A DNA stretch of 64,000 nucleotides, taken from positions 1-64,000 of the forward strand of contig JANQGG010000063.1 in NCBI GenBank assembly GCA_028277445.1, written 5' to 3'. Position numbers and translations under genes: made by a program. The stretch is from Chloroherpetonaceae bacterium. GTDB taxonomy: Bacteria > Bacteroidota > Chlorobiia > Chlorobiales > Chloroherpetonaceae. The notes beneath the pieces were generated by a model. The model saw nothing but the letters and a program-made list of their open reading frames with translations, was not told where the DNA came from and did not search any database. Below, in pieces: positions 8,621-17,437 of this stretch (its first letter is position 1; every line of letters begins with the position of its first letter).

Positions 8621-9490
8621 TTACGGGTTGCTAAAACCTAACCCCTTATTTTCTAATTTTACTACCCTAGCCCCTTTTGGAATTTCAAAATCAAATTTAA
8701 AGTCGGGACGATTTAACTCCCGATCGGAGTAAACAATGATGAGTTCTTTAGATCGATTTGATGTATTGGAAACAGGGTTAGATAAAGAAACAAATTCGAT
8801 CACATTTGGCAAAATCACGTCGCGCTCACCTACAGGCACTAACTCAAATTCCCGATAATTTGCCATGGCTCGTTTTCGGCCATTCCCATCATAAATTTGG
8901 ATAGATTCAACGGTTGTTTTAGTTGAATCCACCATAATAGCGCGTTGCCGAGTACCTTTGAGGTAATAACCAATTTTACTTTTTTCCGAAGTTATTCGTT
9001 CAATCTGCGTGGGATCAATGCTAAAACTGGGTAGTCCTAAAAACGCATCGGTTAACTGTGTAAAATCAAATGGAAGCCCCATCAAAAAGCGATTGAAATT
9101 ATGAGGATTGTTTTCACCCACCAAAACTTCACCGCCAAAAACATTGTAAATGAAAATACTATCAGCCCGAATCAGCGCATCCAATACCGTAATACCAAAC
9201 ATTACCGATCCCCTGATTTGAATAGCCTCGCCTCGTTTTACTTTAATATTGCAAAACATGCTTTTTTTCATCTTGGGGGTTTTTATCCAAATATCCGCCT
9301 GACCATCAATCGTTTGAATGTAATGTGCCGGGCTTGTTGCATCAGCCAGAAGATCAAGCAACTCTGGTTTAAATTCAACATTTGTTTGAGGAATATCAAG
9401 ATATAAGGCCTGACGAGACGATGAGCAAGCATTTAAAGCAAACGCTATAACAAGCAGAAAAAGTACTGATCGTGTGGTTTTTTTCATCAT
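8621..9490 (-). CDS. DUF4292-family outer-membrane-associated lipoprotein
   Basis: The 289-residue protein starts MMKKTTRSVLFLLVIAFALN and ends its leader at NACSSS, a lipobox. The mature part resembles DUF4292 proteins of Bacteroidota and Chlorobi, which share the LolA/LolB-like half-barrel fold: VKRGEAIQIRGSVMFGI, then GLPFDFTQLTDAFLGLP, then DVILPNVIEFV. Such proteins are thought to bind lipids or help envelope assembly, but the exact role is not established. It is transcribed alone and ends on the shared terminator with sodB. Confidence 0.75.
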   Translation of the reverse strand: MMKKTTRSVLFLLVIAFALNACSSSRQALYLDIPQTNVEFKPELLDLLADATSPAHYIQTIDGQADIWIKTPKMKKSMFCNIKVKRGEAIQIRGSVMFGITVLDALIRADSIFIYNVFGGEVLVGENNPHNFNRFLMGLPFDFTQLTDAFLGLPSFSIDPTQIERITSEKSKIGYYLKGTRQRAIMVDSTKTTVESIQIYDGNGRKRAMANYREFELVPVGERDVILPNVIEFVSLSNPVSNTSNRSKELIIVYSDRELNRPDFKFDFEIPKGARVVKLENKGLGFSNP

Positions 9491-9575
9491 AGAAATAAAA
9501 AATGCGGAATTAAAATATGTTCCGCATTATTAACAGCAATCCATGTCTAGAGGTTTAAATTAAACTGGGCTTAAT

Positions 9576-10124
9576 TTATGCCATTTCAATTCGTGGTTCA
9601 AAATTACCCATTTCTGAATATATGGCTTGAACCCCTTGTTGCAAAAAACTTTCTGTAATATGATTCATCTTTGTTTTCATTTGTGCCTGTATTATTGAAT
9701 CTCCTAAAATAGCAATAAGTGGGTAAAATTGATCGGCAACTTTTTTAATAACAAGTTTCAAATACATATTAACCTCGGTACTATCACTATCAATTTCTCT
9801 TATTTCCAAATGGCAAAGCATTTGATTTTCATCCGTATTATCTTTTGAAAAATATCGAATGGTTGTCGCTTTACCTTCTTTATCTTCTCTGATAAATTCT
9901 GTTGGAATCTTTAAATCAACCGGATCTAAAAGGGGGATATCAATTTTCAAATTCCAAATATAATGTTTGGTGCCCGTTTCATCCGTTTTCAAATACTTCA
10001 ATTCCCTGACTCCTGGCATGTAAGTTTCAAAGTTCCTGGGGTTGGATAAAAATGAATTGAGCTGCGCCTTACCGAGGGGAATTTCATAAATGGTATTAAC
10101 GATAGAGATTAGATTTAAATCCAT
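9576..10124 (-). CDS. SRPBCC-fold protein, unknown ligand
   Basis: The 182-residue protein has the START/SRPBCC layout: an N-terminal strand (VNTIYEIPLGKAQLNSFLS), NPRNFETYMPGVRELKYL, a central beta sheet and a long C-terminal helix (AILGDSIIQAQMKTKMNHIT). The region around PRNFETYMPGV matches the loop before the ligand cavity in polyketide-cyclase/coenzyme-Q-binding-like members. No catalytic residues can be named. It is a single gene between the DUF4292 lipoprotein and the RlmI-like methyltransferase. A lipid or pigment ligand is possible but not shown. Confidence 0.6.
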   Translation of the reverse strand: MDLNLISIVNTIYEIPLGKAQLNSFLSNPRNFETYMPGVRELKYLKTDETGTKHYIWNLKIDIPLLDPVDLKIPTEFIREDKEGKATTIRYFSKDNTDENQMLCHLEIREIDSDSTEVNMYLKLVIKKVADQFYPLIAILGDSIIQAQMKTKMNHITESFLQQGVQAIYSEMGNFEPRIEMA

Positions 10125-10274
10125 AGGTGGTGTTTTATTAGTAATTGGAATAATTATTAATTATTACAACCACTGCTTTTTAGGATTTGTTCCATAAAAA
10201 TCGCTATAACAGCTTTTTTTGTCATGATTTATAGATTTCTATGCGTATAATGAAGGTTTAAATGTTTGTACATA

Positions 10275-11453
10275 ATGGATCAAATTACGTTAAAGAAAAA
10301 AGAAGAACGCCGAATCCTCAATGGCCACCAATGGGTTTTTAGCAATGAGCTTAGTGAAGTTCCTCAGCATATTCATCCCGGAGAGCTCGTAAAGTTATAT
10401 TCTCACTCTAAACACTTTATAGGTATTGGTTTCTATCACCCCAAATCGTTAATCTCTTTTCGCTTACTTTCCAGAGAAGAAATTCCTATTAATGATGATT
10501 TCTTTAAAACCAGGATTCAACAAGCTTTGAATTTTAGAAAAAAAATATACCCGGAAAGCTTAACCAATGCATTTCGATTGGTGCATGCCGAATCGGATCA
10601 TTTACCCGGACTTATCATTGATAAATTCAACGATATTCTTTCAGTTCAAACATTTTCCGCAGGCATGGAATGCTGGCTAGAAACTTTAAAGGAGATATTA
10701 GTTGAACTTTTCCATCCCCGAATGATTGTCTTGAGAAACGAATCACAACTCAGAGCGCTTGAGGGTTTGGAGCTCTATAAAAAAATCCTTTTTGGTGAGT
10801 CAGAAAGCGCAAAAACTATAATTGAGTGTTACGATATTAAGTATGAAATAGATGTTTTAGAAGGGCAAAAAACCGGCTTTTTTCTTGATCAAAGAGAAAA
10901 CAGACGATTGATTGAACGATATGCCAAAAATGCTAATGTGTTGGATGTATTTTCAAATGACGGCGGTTTTTCATTGCATGCCTCTAAAGCTGGCGCCAAA
11001 ATGATATCAGCAATTGATAGTTCAGAAAAAACTTTGGAAAGATACCATAATAACTTTTTATTAAATAAGTTATCAAACGTTACTTCAATCAAGGATGATG
11101 CCTTTGAAGCTTTAAAAAAGCTAACCGGTGTGGATCAAAAATTTGATTTAATTATACTGGACCCGCCAAGCTTAACGAAATCCAAAAAAAACATTGAAAG
11201 TGCAATTCGTGCCTATAAATCCCTTAACAAATTATGTATAAAGTTGCTAACTAAAGATGGCTTTTTGGCATCTGCCTCTTGCTCCCATCATGTTACTGAA
11301 GATATATTTTTAAACACGATTATGAGAGCGGCTCTGGAAACCAAAACAGAACTTAGGCTACTGGAAAAAGGATTTCAAGCGCCCGATCATCCAGTATTAT
11401 TAACTATGCCTGAAACACGATATTTGAAATTTGCTATCTTTCAACGTTGTTAA
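10275..11453 (+). CDS. rlmI: 23S rRNA cytosine methyltransferase, RlmI family
   Basis: The protein has an N-terminal PUA domain (LKKKEERRILNGHQWVFSNE), a linker, then a SAM-dependent methyltransferase domain with motif I NVLDVFSNDGGFSLHASKAG and the catalytic DPPSLTKS motif. The late SASCSHHV segment, with a conserved cysteine, is typical of the RlmI group, which makes m5C1962 in 23S rRNA in Escherichia coli. The ATG at 10275 is preferred over an upstream TTG. The 392-residue length matches the family. Confidence 0.88.
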   Translation: MDQITLKKKEERRILNGHQWVFSNELSEVPQHIHPGELVKLYSHSKHFIGIGFYHPKSLISFRLLSREEIPINDDFFKTRIQQALNFRKKIYPESLTNAFRLVHAESDHLPGLIIDKFNDILSVQTFSAGMECWLETLKEILVELFHPRMIVLRNESQLRALEGLELYKKILFGESESAKTIIECYDIKYEIDVLEGQKTGFFLDQRENRRLIERYAKNANVLDVFSNDGGFSLHASKAGAKMISAIDSSEKTLERYHNNFLLNKLSNVTSIKDDAFEALKKLTGVDQKFDLIILDPPSLTKSKKNIESAIRAYKSLNKLCIKLLTKDGFLASASCSHHVTEDIFLNTIMRAALETKTELRLLEKGFQAPDHPVLLTMPETRYLKFAIFQRC

Positions 11454-11547
11454 GAATTGTATTAATTAAGGATAACTCACTGAGCTTTTTTTCGTAAAAC
11501 CGGATAATTTAAGCCAAGATTACCAAGCAAGCCAAACCACATGATGC

Positions 11548-13965
11548 ATGAAAATATCTGATACAACAATATCCTATAAAAAGATATCCAAATCTTTTAA
11601 TAGCTGTAAAAAACATCCATTTAAAGGCGTTTTGGATTTGAGCGTTCTTATTGATGCGTGGGAAAATTTTATCAACGATTCACCGATCATCAGCGACACG
11701 TTCAAAAAAGAAATTTTTGAAAATATTCAGTTTACGCAAGAACTCAACGGACCAATTGAAGACTTAAGCTTGCTTGAAAAACATCGTGATGTTGTTGATA
11801 TGCTTTTTTCAATAGTCTTCCCTGCCGGTTCAAAGGAATACGAGATATCAGCTGCCATAATACCCTTTTCAACAAATATGGTTTATGAAACCCCAAAATT
11901 TAAAACGCTGATCTCAAAAAACGGTAAAATTGATGCGTCAAATACAAAAGTTGATATTGATTTGGTGGCATTGGAATATGTGAAGATTTTAAGAGCATAT
12001 ACTTTTATTGGGAAGAAATTTTATAATTTGGATGTTAAATTTGATTACCCGTTAATCGTTTCATTCAAAGACCCCGAAACATCAATGGATCTGTATTATA
12101 AAATTGAGTTCAACACTCAGTTTATGAACATTGTATGTAACGGTGAAATCCCTAAACTTAAAGCAGCCGATAAAAAACGGTTGCTATCAAATTTGGCTGA
12201 TCTTAAAACCTGGACGGATATTCTACCCCCTCATTTATTTGAATTTCATGGGTTTGGCATTGTAAAACTCATCGATGTCACCGATCAGGAAGTGATTTCG
12301 GATTTGAAGCGAGATTTGATTGAAAATGAATCCATTTTATCAGAAACTCAGTTCGTGCACATTCAAAATAAACTTCGTGTACTTTTAAGATTGCCAAAAC
12401 TTTACCTTGGCTTAGTCGCATTTCAAAATGATGACGCCATACTCCTGAATTCCGGTTATAATCTTGAAAATAATGTAAATGACGATATAAAATTTCGTTA
12501 TAAACATTCTGATTTTGCCAATACCATCTACGACTGCACCAATATTGAACAGACCGAAATAAGGGTTATTGAAAACATTCGCAACCTTGATCATTTATCG
12601 TTTATTGAAGAAAAACTTCTTGATTTCGGATTACATAGCGCCGTTGTTGCCCCGTTATTTTATCAGGGAGAGTTAATCGGCGGTCTTGAGATTTCCTCAC
12701 CGGAACCCGGCGATCTAAACGAACTGAATTCAATGAAAATCAATGCTGTTTTACCATTGTTTTCAATTGCCGTTCAACAAACCTTAGAAGAGCTTAATCA
12801 TAAAGTACAAGGGATTATTAAAGAAAAATTTACGTTTATCCATCCAACAGTTGAATGGCGATTCCAGGAAGCCGCACTTGAATTGATGGAAAAACAACAA
12901 AAAGATCCAACGGCGGCTATTGATGATATTGTCTTTGAAAACGTTGTCCCGCTTTACAGTGTTTCTGATATCCGAAGCTCTACCCTGAACCGGAATCAAG
13001 CCATTAAAAGTGATCTTATCCATCAATTGAGCCTGGCGAGAAATTGTCTGGAGCATGCCAATACTTTCAAATCTTTGCCATTATTTGAGCAGCTTATTTT
13101 CAGAATTAAGAAAAAAATGGGGAGTCTTTCCAAAGAGCTCCGTTCTGAAGATGAAAACATGATTCTGGATTTCCTAGACCGAGATGTTGAACCGGTTTTT
13201 GATTATATCCAAAATCTGGATCCGTCATTGGCGCATTATGTTACGTCTTATCACAACGAACTTGACCCTAAGTTTGGCATCGTCTACCATCACCGAAAAG
13301 CTTACGACGACAGTGTTCATAAAATCTCCGATGCCATTAGTTGCTATTTGGAATCTCAGGAAATTGTTGCCCAGGAAATGTGCCCGCACTTTTTTGAAAA
13401 GCATAAAACCGATGGCGTTGACTTTAGCTTGTATATCGGGAAGTCCTTGGTATCAAACGGACTTTTCTCACCAATTTGTCTAAAAAATCTACGATTATGG
13501 CAGTTGATCGTCATGTGCGGTATTGTCCAAAAGGTTGAAGAAATTAAGTCTTCATTACCGCTTCCGCTTGAAACGGCTCATTTGATATTGATTCAAAACA
13601 CCCCACTTTCCATTCGATTTAGATCCGATGAGCGTCAATTTGATGTGGATGGCAGCTACAATGTCAGGTACGAAATCATGAAAAAGCGTATTGATAAATC
13701 CGTGGTTAAATCTACAAATGAACGCCTAACACAACCTGGAAAAATCGCATTGATTTACTCTAATCCGAAAGAAATATTAGAGTATAAAGACTTTATTGAG
13801 TACCTGCAATCGCGTGGCTTTTTAGATTCTCAATTGGAAGAATTAGAACTTGAAGATCTGCAAGGCATCCGTGGATTGAAAGCACTTAGAGTTACCGTGA
13901 AAACAACTAAAAAAGCCATAAAATCTCACGACGAACTTGTTCGGGAATTTCCGGTTTTGAATTGA
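11548..13965 (+). CDS. large GAF-domain protein, unknown function
   Basis: The 805-residue soluble protein has no signal or membrane segment. A GAF-like domain lies at about residues 265-415 (QNKLRVLLRLPKLYLGLVAF, then LHSAVVAPLFYQGELIGGLE, then NAVLPLFSIAVQQTL). The first 260 residues and the last 380 residues match no domain I recognise. The C-terminal half is rich in helices and includes CPHFFEKHKTDGVDFSLYIG. Related GAF proteins of about 800 residues occur in Bacteroidota. It is the first gene of a plus-strand series leading to kaiB and kaiC, so it could be an input sensor, but this rests only on position. Confidence 0.65.
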   Translation: MKISDTTISYKKISKSFNSCKKHPFKGVLDLSVLIDAWENFINDSPIISDTFKKEIFENIQFTQELNGPIEDLSLLEKHRDVVDMLFSIVFPAGSKEYEISAAIIPFSTNMVYETPKFKTLISKNGKIDASNTKVDIDLVALEYVKILRAYTFIGKKFYNLDVKFDYPLIVSFKDPETSMDLYYKIEFNTQFMNIVCNGEIPKLKAADKKRLLSNLADLKTWTDILPPHLFEFHGFGIVKLIDVTDQEVISDLKRDLIENESILSETQFVHIQNKLRVLLRLPKLYLGLVAFQNDDAILLNSGYNLENNVNDDIKFRYKHSDFANTIYDCTNIEQTEIRVIENIRNLDHLSFIEEKLLDFGLHSAVVAPLFYQGELIGGLEISSPEPGDLNELNSMKINAVLPLFSIAVQQTLEELNHKVQGIIKEKFTFIHPTVEWRFQEAALELMEKQQKDPTAAIDDIVFENVVPLYSVSDIRSSTLNRNQAIKSDLIHQLSLARNCLEHANTFKSLPLFEQLIFRIKKKMGSLSKELRSEDENMILDFLDRDVEPVFDYIQNLDPSLAHYVTSYHNELDPKFGIVYHHRKAYDDSVHKISDAISCYLESQEIVAQEMCPHFFEKHKTDGVDFSLYIGKSLVSNGLFSPICLKNLRLWQLIVMCGIVQKVEEIKSSLPLPLETAHLILIQNTPLSIRFRSDERQFDVDGSYNVRYEIMKKRIDKSVVKSTNERLTQPGKIALIYSNPKEILEYKDFIEYLQSRGFLDSQLEELELEDLQGIRGLKALRVTVKTTKKAIKSHDELVREFPVLN

Positions 13966-14089
13966 ATTTATTATTATAATACCATCTTAAGTTATTAGTT
14001 GGAAAATCCTTTCTAATAAAATAATTAGGTGCAATATTTAGATTATTGCTGTTCACATTTTGCTGGAACTACTTAAGCGCAATAATCAT

Positions 14090-14371
14090 ATGTATCTAAT
14101 TGATTATTATCTCAAAAGATTTTCCCCCAGGCTAAATATGGTGGAACTTCCTCAATTTACTTATAAAATGGTTGATAGGGTTTCACTTATTAAACTTATC
14201 AATGCTTATAATGCCAAATTACATCTCATGATGTCGTTAAGTTTGTTGGCAGGGTTTTTTGTATTTTTTCTGGTAACATGCGGTATCACACTATATGTGA
14301 TCAAATCCTCGTTAGGTGTTGATGTCATTTCCGGTTGGAGCAGCGGTTTTTGGCACTTCTTAACGTTATAG
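14090..14371 (+). CDS. small membrane protein, unknown function
   Basis: The 93-residue protein starts MYLIDYYLKRFSPRLNM and has a single strong hydrophobic stretch at about residues 48-72 (LMMSLSLLAGFFVFFLVTCG). The N-terminal half is basic and probably cytoplasmic. An in-frame TTG at 14060 would add ten residues. It matches no known family. It lies between the GAF gene and the PAS-KaiA-like gene on the same strand. Confidence 0.5.
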   Translation: MYLIDYYLKRFSPRLNMVELPQFTYKMVDRVSLIKLINAYNAKLHLMMSLSLLAGFFVFFLVTCGITLYVIKSSLGVDVISGWSSGFWHFLTL

Positions 14372-14534
14372 CATAATTATAGTCGGCTTTCCTCCTAACG
14401 ATTAATTCCGCAGCAATTTGGCTCTACGGTTTTTAACCCTTTAAAAATTATTGCACAATACTGTTAAAACTTCTTGGTGAATTCCTTTAGGGAAGTTTAG
14501 ATTCAATATTTATTTTTTATGCGTTATTAATGAA

Positions 14535-15461
14535 ATGATTGAACTGTTTGGCGGAATGGTTGAAGAGAACATAAAAAAAATACAAAGTTTGGAAGAAACA
14601 GTTTCTAACTTAAAAGATTACCAAACCATTTTTGACAGATTACCACTTCCTGCTATAATACTGAATTCGGATCTTGAATTTATTAATTCTAATGCTTCTT
14701 GGAATAGCTTAAGAAATTCACTTAAAAAAAAGACACCAAAAAAAACACCTTCCTTTATAGAGCTTTTTACAGCATATTTTGATCTTAATCCTGAAACCCA
14801 ATCTAAACTTCATAAAGGTTTATCTGGCTTAAGCAACACTAAGCATGCATCATTTTCGCTTGAAATCAAAAGCTCAATAAATAATGTTGAAAAATTCTGG
14901 TTGGTGAATTGTCATGATTTGAGAATTGAGAGCAAAGGTATTGTGGTGTTATTGGTAGATATAACCCCTCAAATATCAAACCATCTAAAAGACTCTAGCA
15001 AAAAACCTGTTAATAAACCTATTGAAGATACAAATCTCAATAACAGAGATGAAGCTAATGTTCAAAAAGCTCATGACCATTTTGAAACTCAAACCCATAT
15101 AACTGCCAAACATTTTGGTTTAGAATCTTTAAGTGAGGGTAATTCGGATTTTTTTCAAGAACTAGTCGCGCGATTTGATGAGCTTGTCAACGAGTCTTTA
15201 CAACTTCAAATGTATAAACAAAATACTAATTTTTCATTGTCCATATCGATGTTAGCAAACGATTTAGGTGGCATTAATGCAGAGCCCCGTGATGTAATTG
15301 ATATTTATTTAAGCGCAATTCGAACGAAAAGCCAAACTACTGGCCCTAAAAAATTCAGCTATTACAACTCTGAAGCTAGGCTGGTAGTATTAGAATTAAT
15401 GGGGCATTTGGTATCGTTCTACAGAAATTATTCGTTTGGACTAGGTCGGAAACTTCATTAA
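14535..15461 (+). CDS. PAS protein with a KaiA-like C-terminal domain
   Basis: The 308-residue soluble protein has three parts. Residues about 28-140 form a PAS domain (YQTIFDRLPLPAIILNSDLE, then WLVNCHDLRI, then VVLLVDITPQ). Residues 150-205 are a polar linker. Residues 206-300 are helical and resemble the C-terminal KaiC-stimulating domain of cyanobacterial KaiA. DVIDIYLSAI (253-262) lines up with the KaiA stretch (K/E)(V/I)(V/I)EIHMEL(M/I). EARLVVLELMGHLVSFYRNY (281-300) lines up with DYRLTLIDVIAHLCEMYRRS. His291 falls on the KaiA histidine (His270 in Thermosynechococcus) reported to be needed for KaiC binding. kaiB begins 22 bases after its stop. The KaiA likeness is my reading from memory of KaiA sequences. 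An unrelated helical bundle is possible. Confidence 0.65.
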   Translation: MIELFGGMVEENIKKIQSLEETVSNLKDYQTIFDRLPLPAIILNSDLEFINSNASWNSLRNSLKKKTPKKTPSFIELFTAYFDLNPETQSKLHKGLSGLSNTKHASFSLEIKSSINNVEKFWLVNCHDLRIESKGIVVLLVDITPQISNHLKDSSKKPVNKPIEDTNLNNRDEANVQKAHDHFETQTHITAKHFGLESLSEGNSDFFQELVARFDELVNESLQLQMYKQNTNFSLSISMLANDLGGINAEPRDVIDIYLSAIRTKSQTTGPKKFSYYNSEARLVVLELMGHLVSFYRNYSFGLGRKLH

Positions 15462-15483
15462 ACTATCATAAACGATCATTTGA

Positions 15484-15771
15484 ATGTCGGAATTCAGATT
15501 CAAACTCTATATTACCGGGCACACTCCCCGTTCGGATTTAGCGATATATAACCTTAGGCAACTGTGTGATACAAAACTCAAAGGGAACTACAAGTTAGAA
15601 ATTATTGATATACTTGAGAATCCTGAAATGGCCGAACATGAGCGAATTTTAGCAACACCTACGCTGATAAAGTTATCCCCAGCGCCCTATCAGCGAATCA
15701 CTGGGGATTTGTCTAATCCTGATCGCCTAATATCAGGTTTGGATTTGGATAATTACTTACATGAATTTTAA
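15484..15771 (+). CDS. kaiB: circadian-clock-type protein KaiB
   Basis: The 95-residue protein has the KaiB thioredoxin-like layout: FKLYITGHTPRSDLAIYNL, then KLEIIDILENPEMAEHERIL, then ATPTLIKLSPAPYQRITGDL. GDLSNPDRLISGLDL at the end keeps the G-L-D trio around the residues (Gly88 and Asp90 in Thermosynechococcus KaiB) studied in its fold switch. In cyanobacteria KaiB binds phosphorylated KaiC and sequesters KaiA. It follows the KaiA-like gene by 22 bases and precedes kaiC by 99 bases, suggesting one operon. Confidence 0.95.
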   Translation: MSEFRFKLYITGHTPRSDLAIYNLRQLCDTKLKGNYKLEIIDILENPEMAEHERILATPTLIKLSPAPYQRITGDLSNPDRLISGLDLDNYLHEF

Positions 15772-15870
15772 ACCATTTTAATATTAATCCTGGATTTACC
15801 AATGTTTTTTATCCACTAAACATGTGCGAAATATTTAATGCAACATTCTTTTTAACTTTAATAATTAGAT

Positions 15871-17385
15871 ATGTTAATTGAAAAATTACCTACCGGTATA
15901 GATGGATTTGAGCATATTTCAAACGGAGGTCTCCCAAAAGGTCGTACCACACTTTTATCAGGTACTGCAGGGAGCGCAAAAACTGTATTTGCATCACAGT
16001 TTTTAGCTAGTGGCATACAACAATACCAAGAACCTGGTTTGTTTGTAACGTTTGAAGAACTTCCTGATGATATCAGACGAAACATGAATGGCTTTGGTTG
16101 GGATATTAATGCCTGGGAAGCTGATAATCTTTGGTCTTTTGTAGATGCTGCGCCAAGGCCAATGGAAAATGAAGTTATTGCCGGAGATTATGATTTAGGC
16201 GGTCTTTTGGCACGAATTGAATATATCGTTCAGAAAAATAAGATTAAACGAGTATCCTTGGATTCTATTGGTGCAATATTAAATCGATTCCATGATACCC
16301 ATATTTTCCGTCGTGAACTGTTTCGTATTTCGATGGCTTTAAAAACTATGGGTGTTACCGCTTTAATGACTGCTGAACGATCAAATGAATATGGTGAAAT
16401 TGCTCGAAACGGTGTTGAAGAATTTGTGGCAGATAATGTGATCATACTTAGAAATGCTCTTGAGAATGAAAAACGACGCCGCACCATAGAAATACTAAAA
16501 TTCAGAGGGACTTTCCATCAAAAAGGTGAATTTCCTTTTACCATAGATCCAAAAATTGGCATTATTGTTATTCCAATATCTGCCATTGAGCTCGCCCAAC
16601 ACTCCTCAAATACTCGTATTTCTTCAGGCATAAACGAAGTGGATAAAATGTGTGGCGGTGGGTTTTTCCGCGACTCCGTTATACTAGTTTCCGGTCCAAC
16701 CGGCAATGGCAAAACCCTGCTTGCAACGCAGTTTATTTCGGGAGGCGTAAAAAACGATGAAAAATGCCTTCTTTTTGCCTATGAAGAAAGCCGTGAACAG
16801 CTTTTTAGAAATGCTATTGGATGGGGCATTGATTTTGAGAAATATGAATCGGAAGGTCGTTTGAAAGTTATTTGCGAATATCCTGAAGTTACCAGTCTTG
16901 AAGATCACTTAGTTCGTATTAAAAATTCTATTGCTGAATTCAGACCAAATCGGGTTGCCGTCGATAGCCTTTCTGCACTTGAACGTGTTTCAACGATTCG
17001 AGGATTTAGGGAATTTGTCATCAGCCTCACTTCGTTCATAAAACATTATGAAATCGCCGGTCTTTTTACAGCTACAACGCCTACATTGATGGGTGGAACG
17101 TCCGTAACAGAATCTCACATTTCAACCATTACCGACTCAATTATCCTGCTTCGTTATGTGGAAATGTTTGGTGAAATGCACCGTGGTCTAACAGTTTTGA
17201 AAATGCGCGGTTCAACCCATGATAAAGACATCCGTGAATTCACAATTGATAATAACGGCATTCATTTAGGAAAAACGTTTAACAATATTGTTGGTATTCT
17301 TTCAGGAAATCCCCAGCACATTGTTTCAGAAAATGAAGATAGATTAGGTGGAATGTTCAACGACCCCAAAATCCCACCTATTTAA
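15871..17385 (+). CDS. kaiC: clock-type ATPase and autokinase KaiC
   Basis: The 504-residue protein has two tandem RecA-like domains. CI has Walker A GTAGSAKT (residues 31-38) and the catalytic FEE pair. CII has Walker A GPTGNGKT and YEES. In CII, VTESHISTITDS keeps the three phosphorylation residues: Thr413, Ser418 and Thr419 correspond to Thr426, Ser431 and Thr432 of Synechococcus KaiC. The following A-loop region (MRGSTHDKDIREFTIDNNG) and a C-terminal tail are present, the parts KaiA acts on in cyanobacteria. All catalytic features of a cycling KaiC are therefore visible. Whether this host keeps a circadian rhythm cannot be told from sequence. Confidence 0.96.
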   Translation: MLIEKLPTGIDGFEHISNGGLPKGRTTLLSGTAGSAKTVFASQFLASGIQQYQEPGLFVTFEELPDDIRRNMNGFGWDINAWEADNLWSFVDAAPRPMENEVIAGDYDLGGLLARIEYIVQKNKIKRVSLDSIGAILNRFHDTHIFRRELFRISMALKTMGVTALMTAERSNEYGEIARNGVEEFVADNVIILRNALENEKRRRTIEILKFRGTFHQKGEFPFTIDPKIGIIVIPISAIELAQHSSNTRISSGINEVDKMCGGGFFRDSVILVSGPTGNGKTLLATQFISGGVKNDEKCLLFAYEESREQLFRNAIGWGIDFEKYESEGRLKVICEYPEVTSLEDHLVRIKNSIAEFRPNRVAVDSLSALERVSTIRGFREFVISLTSFIKHYEIAGLFTATTPTLMGGTSVTESHISTITDSIILLRYVEMFGEMHRGLTVLKMRGSTHDKDIREFTIDNNGIHLGKTFNNIVGILSGNPQHIVSENEDRLGGMFNDPKIPPI

Positions 17386-17437
17386 ATGCGGAGTTAAATA
17401 ATGAACGATCATTTAAATTTTGAGATCGGTTGCACAT

